Shown here one piece after another: positions 1-8,312 of a stretch of 64,000 bases of DNA. Both the position numbers and the translations under genes were made by a program. The stretch's first letter is position 1, and each line of letters begins with the position of its first letter. The notes under the pieces are model-generated. The model was not told where the DNA came from. It saw nothing but the letters and a program-made list of their open reading frames with translations, and made no database searches. Origin of the DNA: Leifsonia tongyongensis (GTDB lineage: Bacteria > Actinomycetota > Actinomycetes > Actinomycetales > Microbacteriaceae); assembly GCF_010686705.1 (NCBI RefSeq), contig NZ_JAAGWY010000005.1, positions 62,001 through 126,000 of the forward strand, written 5' to 3'.

Positions 1-48
1 CGTGCCCTCGCTGAACAACTCGTCAACGCAGTCAACGTACCTTCCTAA
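1..48 (+). CDS. C-terminal end of an ADP-ribosylglycohydrolase-like gene (partial)
   Basis: Frame 1 is open from the window edge to TAA at 46-48 and encodes RALAEQLVNAVNVPS. This matches the end of the third ADP-ribosylglycohydrolase family protein of this window (RAVAEQLVNVLEVAS, gene 9303-10370) at 10 of 15 positions. I infer the tail of a paralogue. Only 15 residues are visible, so the family call rests on that match alone. The next gene starts 32 bp downstream on the same strand and may share its transcript. Confidence 0.5.
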   Translation, partial: RALAEQLVNAVNVPS

Positions 49-80
49 TCAACTGCAAGACGGAGAGGGGGAGCGTTCGG

Positions 81-806
81 ATGGCAATGTCAATCTCACA
101 CTCAGACTCACTCGTCCTGCTCAGCGCGCTGCCGCTTCGCGACGCCCTTACCCGTGACATACTCCCTGCCTTCAGCGCTGCGAGTGGTATCGGAATTCGC
201 GCGAGGTTTGAGCCGTCGTCGGTGATCGAACAACTCATTCGCGCTGGCGAAGTGCCGGATCTCTTGATTGACACAACCGGCTCGATTAAGGAGTTCACTC
301 GTCAGGGTGTACTCCTCCGGAACTCAGCTACAGCGGTAGCGAGTTCTGCTATAGGTATTGCGGTTGTCGAAGGGCGCGTCGTACGCCGATTCGAAACGAT
401 AGCGTCATTTCTGGCGTTTCTCTTGTCCGCCCGATCGGTCGCCTACTCGCCATCAGAAGCGAGCGGAATCTACTTCGAGACGATGCTCTCCCGGTTCGGC
501 CTTCGGGACGAAATCTGCTCGAGAGCAACCATCTTCAAGGACGGATTGACAGCGACCGCCCTCAGCGACGGCAGAGCTGATGTAGCTATTCAAGAATTGA
601 GTGAGTTGGCGAAAGTCGCTGGGGTCCAGGCTATGGACGCATTTCCAGCTGACCTCCAGCGCGGTACTAATTACGCCGTGGCGATCGCAACCAGATCGTC
701 GCGGACCTTGTCTGCAGCCTCCCTGATCGACGCGCTCGTTTCAGATTCGTCGAGATCAGCATTCGAGAGAACGGGTCTGCGGACCCCCGGGTCTCGGAGG
801 GGGTAG
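81..806 (+). CDS. ModA-like substrate-binding protein without a signal peptide
   Basis: 241 residues with the layout of a type-2 periplasmic binding protein of the molybdate-binding (ModA) kind. There is an early beta-alpha unit (residues 10-40), a hinge-like SGIYFETMLSRFGL (128-141), then GLTATALSDGRADVAIQE (155-172) and a C-terminal helical end. Related proteins usually carry an export signal; here the N terminus MAMSISHSDS has no positive and hydrophobic signal, so the protein is probably cytosolic and may sense a ligand instead of feeding a transporter. The start is set by the purine-rich GAGAGGGGGAG just upstream. It follows the ADP-ribosylglycohydrolase-like tail closely, and a hairpin element lies 46 bp beyond its stop. 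Ligand unknown. Confidence 0.65.
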   Translation: MAMSISHSDSLVLLSALPLRDALTRDILPAFSAASGIGIRARFEPSSVIEQLIRAGEVPDLLIDTTGSIKEFTRQGVLLRNSATAVASSAIGIAVVEGRVVRRFETIASFLAFLLSARSVAYSPSEASGIYFETMLSRFGLRDEICSRATIFKDGLTATALSDGRADVAIQELSELAKVAGVQAMDAFPADLQRGTNYAVAIATRSSRTLSAASLIDALVSDSSRSAFERTGLRTPGSRRG

Positions 807-851
807 CGCGTCCACCATCCTGAACCGTTCAAACTGGCATCGCATCTCAAG

Positions 852-984
852 GACCACCTTCACGGTCGACGCGGGCTGTCGCTCGGCCTTGACGGTCAGG
901 TCCGCACGACGAGGATTCGGTAGTTCGGCTGCGGGCCACCCCAAAGGTCTGTAGCCGGAAGGAACCCCCCGCCCCCTTCCGGCT
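852..984 (+). repeat. Long repeat copy 1, ending in a hairpin
   Basis: About 133 bp that closely match 12028-12157, most strongly over GACGCGGGCTGTCGCTC and GGTCCGCACGAC. It ends in an inverted repeat, AGCCGGAAGG (953-962) and CCTTCCGGCT (975-984), around a C-rich loop. No T-run follows, so if this is a terminator it is of the actinobacterial type without a U-tract. It lies 46 bp after the ModA-like gene. The upstream 70 bp are conserved well beyond what a terminator needs, which suggests a structured RNA or a duplicated operon end. Confidence 0.7.
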
Positions 985-1065
985 GCAGCCACCTTCGCCC
1001 GAGAACACAAAGTCCCACAGTTGCTTGCAACGGATACATTCCCGCACTGGAGAGAGGAAAGTCCG

Positions 1066-1302
1066 ATGTCCAACGTCGAAGATGACGACAGCACACCCGC
1101 CTTCAACGGCCCGTTGAGGGTCTCGCACGTCGAGATCTACCGTTCCCGGAACGGTGAGACCATCAAGGTTCGCTGTCGGTGCGCGCTTCGCCGCGACCAT
1201 GACTACGCAACGTGGGTCTACCGCGGGCGCCCTCGTGAAGCCGGTCCCCACCGAACCCTTTCGAGACTGTTCACGCCAGACGACGAGGGCGGATTGTCAT
1301 GA
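1066..1302 (+). CDS. Small hypothetical protein
   Basis: 78 residues starting MSNVEDDDSTPAF. The ATG at 1066 has a good ribosome binding site (GAGAGAGGAAAG) six to ten bases upstream, and third codon positions are mostly G or C, as in neighbouring genes. The protein is highly charged and rich in Arg and Asp, with no membrane segment. I do not recognise a family. The stretch SHVEIYRSRNGETIKV faintly resembles the start of RhuM proteins (compare the fragment at 61100-61309), which is too weak to assign. It lies directly after repeat copy 1 and before the LacI promoter. Confidence 0.4.
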   Translation: MSNVEDDDSTPAFNGPLRVSHVEIYRSRNGETIKVRCRCALRRDHDYATWVYRGRPREAGPHRTLSRLFTPDDEGGLS

Positions 1303-1582
1303 CGATTGCACGCATCCTGAGTACCGCTCGTCGTTGGGCATCGCGACACTCAGGCGAGAGAGCCTCACCCGATTCATTGCAAGGATCAGATGTGTCGGAA
1401 CCACTTGTACGACCGGACGTTGCTGCCCAGCGCCTTGTTCACCAATTCACCCGGGGAGCTGACCCTTCTGCGACGGCAATGTTTGCCGCATCGAATCAGG
1501 CCGATTCACGGGCTCCCCTATAGCTTCCGTCCGAGAATCAATGGCGAGCGTAGCGGGCGAAAAGCTAATTCCAACCTGCTAC
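1303..1582 (+). other. No convincing gene
   Basis: A 74-codon frame at 1299-1523 overlaps the previous stop by ATGA, but its third codon positions are only about half G or C and no family is recognisable. I see nothing else here before the LacI promoter. Confidence 0.5.
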
Positions 1583-1611
1583 TTGACACCAGGGCGATCG
1601 CCGCTCATACT
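1583..1611 (+). promoter_or_regulatory. Strong promoter of the LacI gene and sugar operon
   Basis: A perfect -35 TTGACA (1583-1588), 17 bp spacer and -10 CATACT (1606-1611). Transcription should begin near 1618, giving a leader of about 60 nt before the LacI start codon. The palindrome at 1630-1651 lies just downstream, where a bound repressor would block escape. Confidence 0.7.
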
Positions 1612-1629
1612 GTTCGCGCCAAGAGCCAA

Positions 1630-1651
1630 AATCGATTTATATAAATCGATT
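1630..1651. promoter_or_regulatory. Perfect 22-bp palindrome, probable LacI-family operator
   Basis: The half site AATCGATTTAT is followed immediately by its exact reverse complement ATAAATCGATT. Symmetry of this length and a location between the promoter and the regulator start are typical for autoregulated LacI-family operons. The AT-rich centre stands out in this GC-rich DNA. Confidence 0.75.
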
Positions 1652-1676
1652 CGGGACGATTACAGACAGGGAAGTC

Positions 1677-2702
1677 ATGTCATTGGAAGTGGGTCTCAAA
1701 GACGTCGCGCTTCGAGCGGGAGTCAGTCCCTCGACTGCGTCCAACGCACTTTCGGGTGCGCGGTACGTGTCGGCAGAGACTCGCCAGCGTGTCTTCGAAA
1801 TCGCGGAAGCGATGAACTATCGCCCCAATCTCGTCGCGCGTGGTTTGCGCCGGCAAGAGACCAGGACGATCTCCCTCCTCGTCAACGACATTGCGAACCC
1901 CTACTACCCGGCCGTAGCTCGCGCAATCCATGACCGCATCGGCGCACACGGATATGTCTCCTTCATCGGCAACACCGATGGAGACCCCGAGACCGAAGTG
2001 CGCGTGCTCGAGGAGATGCGCTCCCGCAGCGTCGACGGCGTCATCATGGGCACGATGGCGCTTTCTCCGGAGCGGATCAGGAGCGTCGTGGGACCGACGA
2101 TGCCGCTCGTGCTCCTGACCGGCGAGTCGCTCGAATCGCCGGAGCATGAGATTCGGCAGCTCCGTGCCGACGAGGTCGGCACGGACGACTCGATTGGGAT
2201 TCGTGAAGCGGTTGAACACCTCCGCAATCAGGGCGTCACCGACATCGGCTACGTCAGTGGCCCAGTCGGATCCATCCCCGGTACTGGCCGAATGCAACGA
2301 TTCCGCGACGAATTGACCGAAGCGGGCCTTCGCGTCAACGAAAACTGGATCGAATTCGCGTCCAGTTACACGCTCGAAACCGGGTACGACGCGGCTGACC
2401 GCCTTCTCGGACGATCGAACAGGCCGGCCGCGATCATGTGCGCCAACGACCTCATCGCCATCGGGGTCCTCGAGGCGGCGCGTGATCGGGGTCTCGCAGT
2501 TCCCACCGACCTCGCAGTGATCGGATTCGATGACATCCCCACCGCGAAACATGTCAGCCCCAGGCTCACCACGATCATCAACCCCGCGACTCTCGTCGGC
2601 TACGCGTGCGCCGACGCGCTGATGCGGCGAATCGAACATCCTGATGTTCCCTTCGAGCACACCGCGCTTCCGACCCACCTGATCGCGCGCGGCTCGGCGT
2701 AA
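1677..2702 (+). CDS. LacI-family transcriptional regulator
   Basis: 341 residues. The N terminus has the LacI helix-turn-helix (residues 4-25, KDVALRAGVSPSTASNALSG) and hinge helix (YRPNLVARGLR, about 49-59), followed by the sugar-binding periplasmic-like domain with the family signatures SLLVNDIANPYY and VIGFDDIPTAKHVSPRLTTI. It should bind DNA as a dimer and release it when a sugar or sugar phosphate binds. The ATG at 1677 has GGGAAG upstream. It is the first gene of the operon and is preceded by a consensus promoter and a 22-bp palindrome, so it probably controls itself and the transport and hydrolase genes that follow. The inducer is unknown. Confidence 0.92.
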   Translation: MSLEVGLKDVALRAGVSPSTASNALSGARYVSAETRQRVFEIAEAMNYRPNLVARGLRRQETRTISLLVNDIANPYYPAVARAIHDRIGAHGYVSFIGNTDGDPETEVRVLEEMRSRSVDGVIMGTMALSPERIRSVVGPTMPLVLLTGESLESPEHEIRQLRADEVGTDDSIGIREAVEHLRNQGVTDIGYVSGPVGSIPGTGRMQRFRDELTEAGLRVNENWIEFASSYTLETGYDAADRLLGRSNRPAAIMCANDLIAIGVLEAARDRGLAVPTDLAVIGFDDIPTAKHVSPRLTTIINPATLVGYACADALMRRIEHPDVPFEHTALPTHLIARGSA

Positions 2703-2734
2703 CTCTCCACCCACAACAAGAAAGCAATCACCTC

Positions 2735-4102
2735 GTGACAAATACCGACGTTTCTGCTGCCGTCGAACTCAGCTCTGACTTCCAGTCCAAGTTCTTCAAC
2801 GCGCTCTCCCCGCGCGATCTACTCCACGACGAGGTGGCGCAACGACGCGAGACGGGCTACGACGTCGACGCGTTCGTTCGGGAGGCAAACCTGACCGATC
2901 CCGAAGACAGCGGGGCAGTTCTCGACCTCGTCGATCGGATGGAGTCGGCGGAGCGTCTCCCCGGCTGGACCTATGTCGAGCCCGATACGCTCGAAGGCAT
3001 CGAGGGCAGCTTGAGCGCGCGGACACCCGCGCGGTCGCTCCCAGAAACGACGCTGCGCGACAAGATCAACGCCGCCTGGCTCGGCCGGATCGCGGGCTGC
3101 AACGTCGGCAAGCCCGTCGAGTGGGGCAGCCATTGGACGGCTGAGCACATCCGCGAGTACCTGATCCTGGCTGACGCCTATCCGCTGCGCGACTATATCC
3201 CGGTACTCGACCCGATGCCGGAGGGGTTCACGCTCACGGCCTGCTGGCCCGAGACCACTCGCGGCAACGTCAAAGGCTCCGCACGCGACGATGACATCGA
3301 CTACGCCATCCTGGCCCTGCACCTGCTTGAAACCCACGGCAGCGGCCTGCGGCCGGAGCACGTCGGTGCCGCATGGACACAGCTGTTCCCCATCGAGCAG
3401 GTGTTCACCGCCGAACGCGCCGCCTACGTCAACATGATCGAGGGATTCACCGGCCCCGACGTCGCCCGACGCCGCAACCCATACCGTGAATGGATTGGTG
3501 CGCAGATCCGCGGTGATGTGTTCGGCTACGTCCACGCCGGCAACCCGTGGGCCGCTGCGATGCTCTCCTTCCAGGACGCATCGCTTTCCCACGTCGGGAA
3601 CGGCATCTACGGGGAGATGTGGGCAGCTGCCCTCGTCGCCGCTGCGTTCACTGCCACCTCCGCCATACAGGCCGTCGAACAGTCGATCGCCGTGGTGCCA
3701 CCACAGTCCCGCCTTGCCGAAGCCCTCCGGCACACGCTCGAACTGAAAGCGTCCGGAGTCACGTGGGACGCGGCCCTCTCCGACATCCAGGCCGCATACG
3801 GCCACTACTCGTGGGTCCACACGATCAACAACGCTGCGGCGGTTGCCGCCGCGCTGCTCTGGTCCGACGACGACTTCCTCACTGGTGTCGGCCGCGTCGT
3901 CATGAGCGGTTGGGACACCGACTCCAACGGCGCAACGGTCGGTTCAGTCCTCGGTGTTATCGCCGGTACCAAGAACCTGCCCGACAATCTCATCGCACCG
4001 CTCGAGAACCGAACTCGCTCGGCTCTCTTCGGTTTCGACAACTCCGTGATCTCCGACCTGGCCGACCGGACCACGAGCCTCGCACTCAACGGCCTCAAGT
4101 AA
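2735..4102 (+). CDS. ADP-ribosylglycohydrolase family protein 1 (long form)
   Basis: 455 residues. After about 105 N-terminal residues with no obvious family match comes the all-helical ADP-ribosylglycohydrolase fold: AWLGRIAGCNVGKPVEWG (114-131), the acidic metal-binding run RDDDIDYAILAL (184-195) and C-terminal GWDTDSNGATVGSVLG (391-406), which supplies the second pair of metal-binding aspartates. Family members use a two-magnesium centre to cleave ribosyl glycosidic bonds. The proven substrates in other members are ADP-ribosylated residues, but operon members next to sugar transporters are uncharacterised to my knowledge. GTG start, 32 bp after the LacI stop. No signal peptide, so it acts in the cytoplasm, presumably on an imported compound. 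Confidence 0.85.
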   Translation: MTNTDVSAAVELSSDFQSKFFNALSPRDLLHDEVAQRRETGYDVDAFVREANLTDPEDSGAVLDLVDRMESAERLPGWTYVEPDTLEGIEGSLSARTPARSLPETTLRDKINAAWLGRIAGCNVGKPVEWGSHWTAEHIREYLILADAYPLRDYIPVLDPMPEGFTLTACWPETTRGNVKGSARDDDIDYAILALHLLETHGSGLRPEHVGAAWTQLFPIEQVFTAERAAYVNMIEGFTGPDVARRRNPYREWIGAQIRGDVFGYVHAGNPWAAAMLSFQDASLSHVGNGIYGEMWAAALVAAAFTATSAIQAVEQSIAVVPPQSRLAEALRHTLELKASGVTWDAALSDIQAAYGHYSWVHTINNAAAVAAALLWSDDDFLTGVGRVVMSGWDTDSNGATVGSVLGVIAGTKNLPDNLIAPLENRTRSALFGFDNSVISDLADRTTSLALNGLK

Positions 4103-4145
4103 ACCCCAGCAAGAGAAAACCCCACCCCAAGAGAAAGAGACGAAG

Positions 4146-5558
4146 ATGCCTCGCACCATCCGACCCGCGCGCAGCACCACATCGCGCCGACGGCTCCTCA
4201 AAGCCGGGGCGATCGCTATCGCGGTTGCTGCGGCGCTAGCCGCCTGCACCAGCAGTGGAACCGCGGGTAGCACTACCGGCGCGCCGACTGGCACGCTGAG
4301 CTACTGGTACGCCCCGAACACACCCGACGCAAAGGGTGTGGCCAACTTCATCAAGTACAACATCACCCCGTACCAGAAGAAGTATCCGAAAGTCGACCTG
4401 CAAGCGGTCCAGAAAAACGTCAACACGATCAACCAGCAGATTCAGGTCGCGTTGGCTGCAGGCAAGGGCCCGGACATTGTCACTGCGTCCGGTATCTCCA
4501 ACCAGATCACGTACGCGAAGGCCGGCTATCTCTCCGACCTGAGCTCGTTCGCAACGGCCAACAAGTGGAGTGACACCCTTCTCCCGTGGGCATCCGAAGT
4601 GAGCAAGGTCGACGGCAAGACGGTCACGCTTCCGCAGGGCTACGAGACGCTGCTCCTGTTCTATAACAAGACCCTGTTCCAGAAGAACGGGTGGACGCCG
4701 CCGACGAACCAGCAAGAGGTTGAGGATCTCGCGGCGAAGATGGAGGCGCAGGGCATCACCCCGTTTGCGGCCGGCAACTCCGACTATCCAGCCGGAACCG
4801 AGTGGCTCGTCAGCGCGTTCTTCAATGATGTCGCCGGCGCGGCCAAGGTCCACGACGCGCTCACCGGGTCGGCCAATTGGACCGACCCCGCGTTCGCCGA
4901 CTCGATCAACCGGCTGAAGAGCTACTTCGACAAGGGCTGGTTCGGCGGCGGCGTGAAGAAGTACTTCTCCACGACCGACCCACAGAAGTACACTCAGTTC
5001 GCGAGTGGCCAGGCTGGCATGTACATCTCCGGCTCGTGGGAGTTCGTGACCCTTCCTGACTACTTCAAGAAGGCGAACAGCGAGTTCGACTGGGCGCCGT
5101 TGCCCTCGCTGGCCGACGGTGTGCCGGTCACTTACCCGTTGTCCATCGGCAACGTGCTCTCGGTGAACAAGAACACCAAGAACGCTCACGCAGCCGAGCT
5201 CTACCTCGACTGGAACCTCAAGGACACCAAGACGATGTGGGACCAGGTCGCGAACACGGGGTCCGACGCCATGCCGGTGAAAATCAATCCGTCGGAGATC
5301 CCCTCCAACGTGGACCCGAAGATCGCACGTGAGTACACCGAACTCGCAAAAGCAAGTGAGCAAGGAGCGGTCGGCTACACCACATGGACGTCGTGGGGCG
5401 GCCAGGCAGACCAGTACATCGTCGACAACACTGACAAAGTCCTCGCCGGCAGCCTGTCGACGACGGACTACCTCAACGGCCTACAGGCCGCGTACAAGGG
5501 TGACGTGCAGAAGGCCACACTCCCGACAATCTATTCGACAGGAAAGTCGCTCGGCTAA
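4146..5558 (+). CDS. Sugar ABC transporter solute-binding lipoprotein
   Basis: 470 residues, CUT1-type extracellular solute-binding protein (family 1). The N terminus has a positive run SRRRLLKAG, a hydrophobic core and lipobox LAAC with Cys34 as the lipidation site. The RR pair could also route it to the Tat system. The mature protein begins after a Ser/Gly/Thr linker and has the usual two-lobe pattern (LSYWYAPNTP near the start, YISGSWEF in the middle). It should capture the substrate outside the membrane and hand it to the two permeases encoded directly downstream. Its stop overlaps the next start (TAATG). No ATPase gene is present, as is usual for CUT1 operons that share an MsiK-like ATPase. 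Confidence 0.92.
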   Translation: MPRTIRPARSTTSRRRLLKAGAIAIAVAAALAACTSSGTAGSTTGAPTGTLSYWYAPNTPDAKGVANFIKYNITPYQKKYPKVDLQAVQKNVNTINQQIQVALAAGKGPDIVTASGISNQITYAKAGYLSDLSSFATANKWSDTLLPWASEVSKVDGKTVTLPQGYETLLLFYNKTLFQKNGWTPPTNQQEVEDLAAKMEAQGITPFAAGNSDYPAGTEWLVSAFFNDVAGAAKVHDALTGSANWTDPAFADSINRLKSYFDKGWFGGGVKKYFSTTDPQKYTQFASGQAGMYISGSWEFVTLPDYFKKANSEFDWAPLPSLADGVPVTYPLSIGNVLSVNKNTKNAHAAELYLDWNLKDTKTMWDQVANTGSDAMPVKINPSEIPSNVDPKIAREYTELAKASEQGAVGYTTWTSWGGQADQYIVDNTDKVLAGSLSTTDYLNGLQAAYKGDVQKATLPTIYSTGKSLG

Positions 5559-6514
5559 TGAGTTCCACAACCATGACCGGAGCTGCTGCGGTTGAGGCCG
5601 CGGGCGAGGCTGCAAGCCTCGCCCGCGGGCGCCGACGCCGCCTGAGGCGACGCGGCGCATGGGTCGGGCTGCTGTTCATGGCGCCCGCCCTCGTGCTCAA
5701 CCTCGTCGTGATCGGCGGCCCCGCGATCTCGAACCTGTATTACGCATTCACCGACTGGTCCGGTCTCGGCCCAGCCAAATTCAACGGCCTCGACAACGCC
5801 GTACGACTGTTCCAGGATCAATCGTTCTGGAACGCGCTGACCCACAACTTCATCTACATGCTCTTCTTCCTAACCGTGCCGATCGCGATGGGTCTCTACG
5901 GTGCGTTCGCTCTGTCCCGCGTGCGTCGCAGCGCGACATTGTTTCGGGTGCTGTTCTTCATCCCTTATCTGATCGCCAGCGTCGTCAACGCCGCGATCTG
6001 GAAGAACATCCTCGACCCGCAGGCCGGCCTGGCCGCCGCGCTGGACAAGATCGGTATCCACTGGCTGGACAACGTGTACTTCTTCGGCGACCCGAACCTG
6101 TCGCTCGGAAGTGTCATGTTCGTCGACAATTGGCACTTCTGGGGCTTCCTCGTCGTCCTCTTTCTGGCGGCCACGACGAATATCGACGGCTCGCGCTATG
6201 AGGCCGCCCGCATCGACGGGGCGAACGCGTGGCAGGAATTCTGGCACGTCACTCTCCCGGGGATCCGTCCAACACTCGTGTTCGCCCTCACCATAATTTC
6301 TCTTTGGTCGCTGCTCGCCTTCGACTATGCCTACGCACTGACCGGCGGTGGCCCGGCCGGTTCCAGCGACCTGGTTTCTCTGCTCGTCAATCGCACGGCT
6401 TTCGGAGCCAACGAAGCCGGGTACGCAGCGTTCATGGGGCTCACAATGTCCGTGCTCGGCGGGATTATCCTCGTCGTCATTGGTCTGCTCCGCCGTAGGG
6501 AGGACGAATCATGA
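5558..6514 (+). CDS. Sugar ABC transporter permease (MalF type)
   Basis: 318 residues with about six membrane helices after a basic cytoplasmic N terminus (RGRRRRLRRRGAW). The EAA loop that contacts the ATPase reads YEAARIDGANAWQEF near residue 215. The start ATG overlaps the stop of the binding-protein gene by one base, and the stop overlaps the next permease by four bases (ATGA), so the three are translationally coupled. Together with 6511-7431 it forms the membrane channel of the importer. Confidence 0.93.
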   Translation: MSSTTMTGAAAVEAAGEAASLARGRRRRLRRRGAWVGLLFMAPALVLNLVVIGGPAISNLYYAFTDWSGLGPAKFNGLDNAVRLFQDQSFWNALTHNFIYMLFFLTVPIAMGLYGAFALSRVRRSATLFRVLFFIPYLIASVVNAAIWKNILDPQAGLAAALDKIGIHWLDNVYFFGDPNLSLGSVMFVDNWHFWGFLVVLFLAATTNIDGSRYEAARIDGANAWQEFWHVTLPGIRPTLVFALTIISLWSLLAFDYAYALTGGGPAGSSDLVSLLVNRTAFGANEAGYAAFMGLTMSVLGGIILVVIGLLRRREDES

Positions 6515-7431
6515 CCGCATCAAACGACACTCAATCCATTCACCTGCCGTCGCACAGTTCGACTCGACGACACGATCGTCGCTCGAAGAGTGAATTGGAC
6601 GCACGCCCCGGCGGACTCAAACGTGCTCCCTTGTCGGTCATCGCACTCACCGTCCTTGCGCTTTTCGCAGTGCTGCCGGTCCTGGTGCTCTTCTTCAACG
6701 CGTTCAAGTCGGACACTGAACTCGCAACCAACCCGCTCGGACTCCCGAGCTCGTGGGACTTGTCCAACTTCGAGACCGCGTGGACGTTGGGCCGACTGGG
6801 GCAAGGCCTCGGGAATAGTGCAATCCTTGTCGTTGGTACCGTGATCGGCGTCTGGATTTGCGCCGGAATGGCCGCTTACGCGCTGGCCCGGCTTAACGTG
6901 CCCTTCAAGCGTGGCATCTCGTTCTATCTGCTGATCGTTATCTCCCTACCGGCGCAAATGTTTCTGGTGCCGCTGTTCTTCATGTGGACCAACCTCGGCC
7001 TGTATGACAACCTGTTCGGGCTCATTCTGATCTACACCGCGCTCAACACACCGTTCGCAACGTTGCTGCTGGAGACTTTCATCGTCGGTATTCCGCGAGA
7101 GCTAGACGAGGCCGCGAGGCTCGACGGCGCGAACGAATGGCAGATCGCAACGAAGGTTATGCTTCCGCTCGCACGGCCGGGTTTCCTCACCGCCGGCCTC
7201 GTCGTCGGGCTCGCAGTCTACGGCGAGCTCTTCTTCGCGGTGATCTTCATTTCGTCGCCGGACAACCTGCCGATCTCTACCGCCTTCCTGCAGTTCCAGC
7301 AAGGATTCACCCGGCTCTACGGCGTGACTGACGCGGCCGGGCTCATCATGATCATTCCCGTGATCCTGCTGTTCCTGTTGATGCAGCGGAGGTTCATCAG
7401 CGGCCTCGCATCCTCCGGAGTGAAAGGGTGA
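6511..7431 (+). CDS. Sugar ABC transporter permease (MalG type)
   Basis: 306 residues. About 45 polar N-terminal residues are followed by six predicted membrane helices and the EAA motif ELDEAARLDGANEWQ near residue 197. The C terminus (RRFISGLASSGVKG) is the usual short tail of MalG-like permeases. It pairs with 5558-6514. Its TGA overlaps the GTG start of the ribokinase gene, which ties transport to sugar phosphorylation in one transcript. Confidence 0.93.
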   Translation: MTASNDTQSIHLPSHSSTRRHDRRSKSELDARPGGLKRAPLSVIALTVLALFAVLPVLVLFFNAFKSDTELATNPLGLPSSWDLSNFETAWTLGRLGQGLGNSAILVVGTVIGVWICAGMAAYALARLNVPFKRGISFYLLIVISLPAQMFLVPLFFMWTNLGLYDNLFGLILIYTALNTPFATLLLETFIVGIPRELDEAARLDGANEWQIATKVMLPLARPGFLTAGLVVGLAVYGELFFAVIFISSPDNLPISTAFLQFQQGFTRLYGVTDAAGLIMIIPVILLFLLMQRRFISGLASSGVKG

Positions 7432-8312
7432 CCGGCAAGGTCACGGTCGTCGGAAGCGCGAACGTCGACATCGTCACGAGAGTCGCCCGTATTCCTGCGC
7501 CGGGCGAAACCGTAACCGCCGACTCGTTGGAGGTCTATCCCGGGGGAAAGGGATTGAACCAAGCTGTAGCGGCGCGACGAGCCGGAGCAGATACACAACT
7601 CGTGGCCGCGATCGGAAACGACGCGCACGGCAAGATAATCATCGACGTGGTCGCCGGTGAGCAGATGAACCCGACCCGCCTCAGACGCGAGGAAGGCCCA
7701 ACAGGCACCGCCTTCGTCACGATCGACGCGGCTGGCGAAAACAACATCGTGATCGTTCCCGGAGCCAACGGCACTCTGCGCCGCCTGGCCGAGGACGAGC
7801 GGGAGCTCATTCGCGCGTCCGGAGTCCTCGTCTGCCAGCTCGAGGTTCCGGACAGCGTCGTCGAGGACGCCGTGTCCACAGCCTGGGAGGCTGGGACGGC
7901 TGTCGTCCTAAACCCGACTCCGGTCCGGGCGGTTCCGGCGGCAATTCTCGCCGCAGTCGATGTACTGATCGTCAACGAGCACGAAGCAGAGCAACTTCAT
8001 GCATCGGACCTTCCCGTTCCATGTGTGATAACAACCCTGGGAGCCGACGGTGTGAAGCTGGACATTCGCGGAGAGTCCAGTGTGCGCATCGATGCAAGGA
8101 AGACGATCTCGATCGACTCCACAGGCGCGGGCGACACATTCGTCGGCTTCTTCGCAGCCGCGATCGCGGCCGGGGCCGACTACGAGACCGCCGCCCGACG
8201 AGCGAGCGTCGCTGGCTCACTGTCCGTCGAGGAGCAAGGCGCCGTGCCTTCAATACCAACAAAACAAGCCGTCGATGACGCGTTGCGTCTGGAGAGAGTA
8301 GAGAACCAGTGA
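7428..8312 (+). CDS. rbsK: Ribokinase (PfkB family)
   Basis: 294 residues. The N-terminal VGSANVDIVTRVARIPAPGE with GGKGLNQAVAA (39-49) is the sugar-binding PfkB signature in its ribokinase form. The C-terminal DSTGAGDTFVGFFAAAIAAG (from about 230) holds the catalytic Asp and the anion hole. The reaction is ATP-dependent phosphorylation of a furanose, most likely D-ribose to ribose 5-phosphate. GTG start overlapping the permease stop (GTGA), and its own stop overlaps the next GTG, so it is embedded in the transport and hydrolase operon. Specificity for ribose is inferred from sequence resemblance; a related furanose is possible. Confidence 0.85.
   Translation: MTGKVTVVGSANVDIVTRVARIPAPGETVTADSLEVYPGGKGLNQAVAARRAGADTQLVAAIGNDAHGKIIIDVVAGEQMNPTRLRREEGPTGTAFVTIDAAGENNIVIVPGANGTLRRLAEDERELIRASGVLVCQLEVPDSVVEDAVSTAWEAGTAVVLNPTPVRAVPAAILAAVDVLIVNEHEAEQLHASDLPVPCVITTLGADGVKLDIRGESSVRIDARKTISIDSTGAGDTFVGFFAAAIAAGADYETAARRASVAGSLSVEEQGAVPSIPTKQAVDDALRLERVENQ

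Noticed and set aside
1299-1523. Small gene coupled by ATGA to 1066-1302
   Set aside because: Third-position GC is about 50 percent, unlike neighbouring genes, and no family is recognisable.
1680-2741. Long open frame of 353 codons on the minus strand opposite the LacI gene
   Set aside because: It is the mirror of a clear LacI-family gene with high third-position GC; the translation shows no family features.
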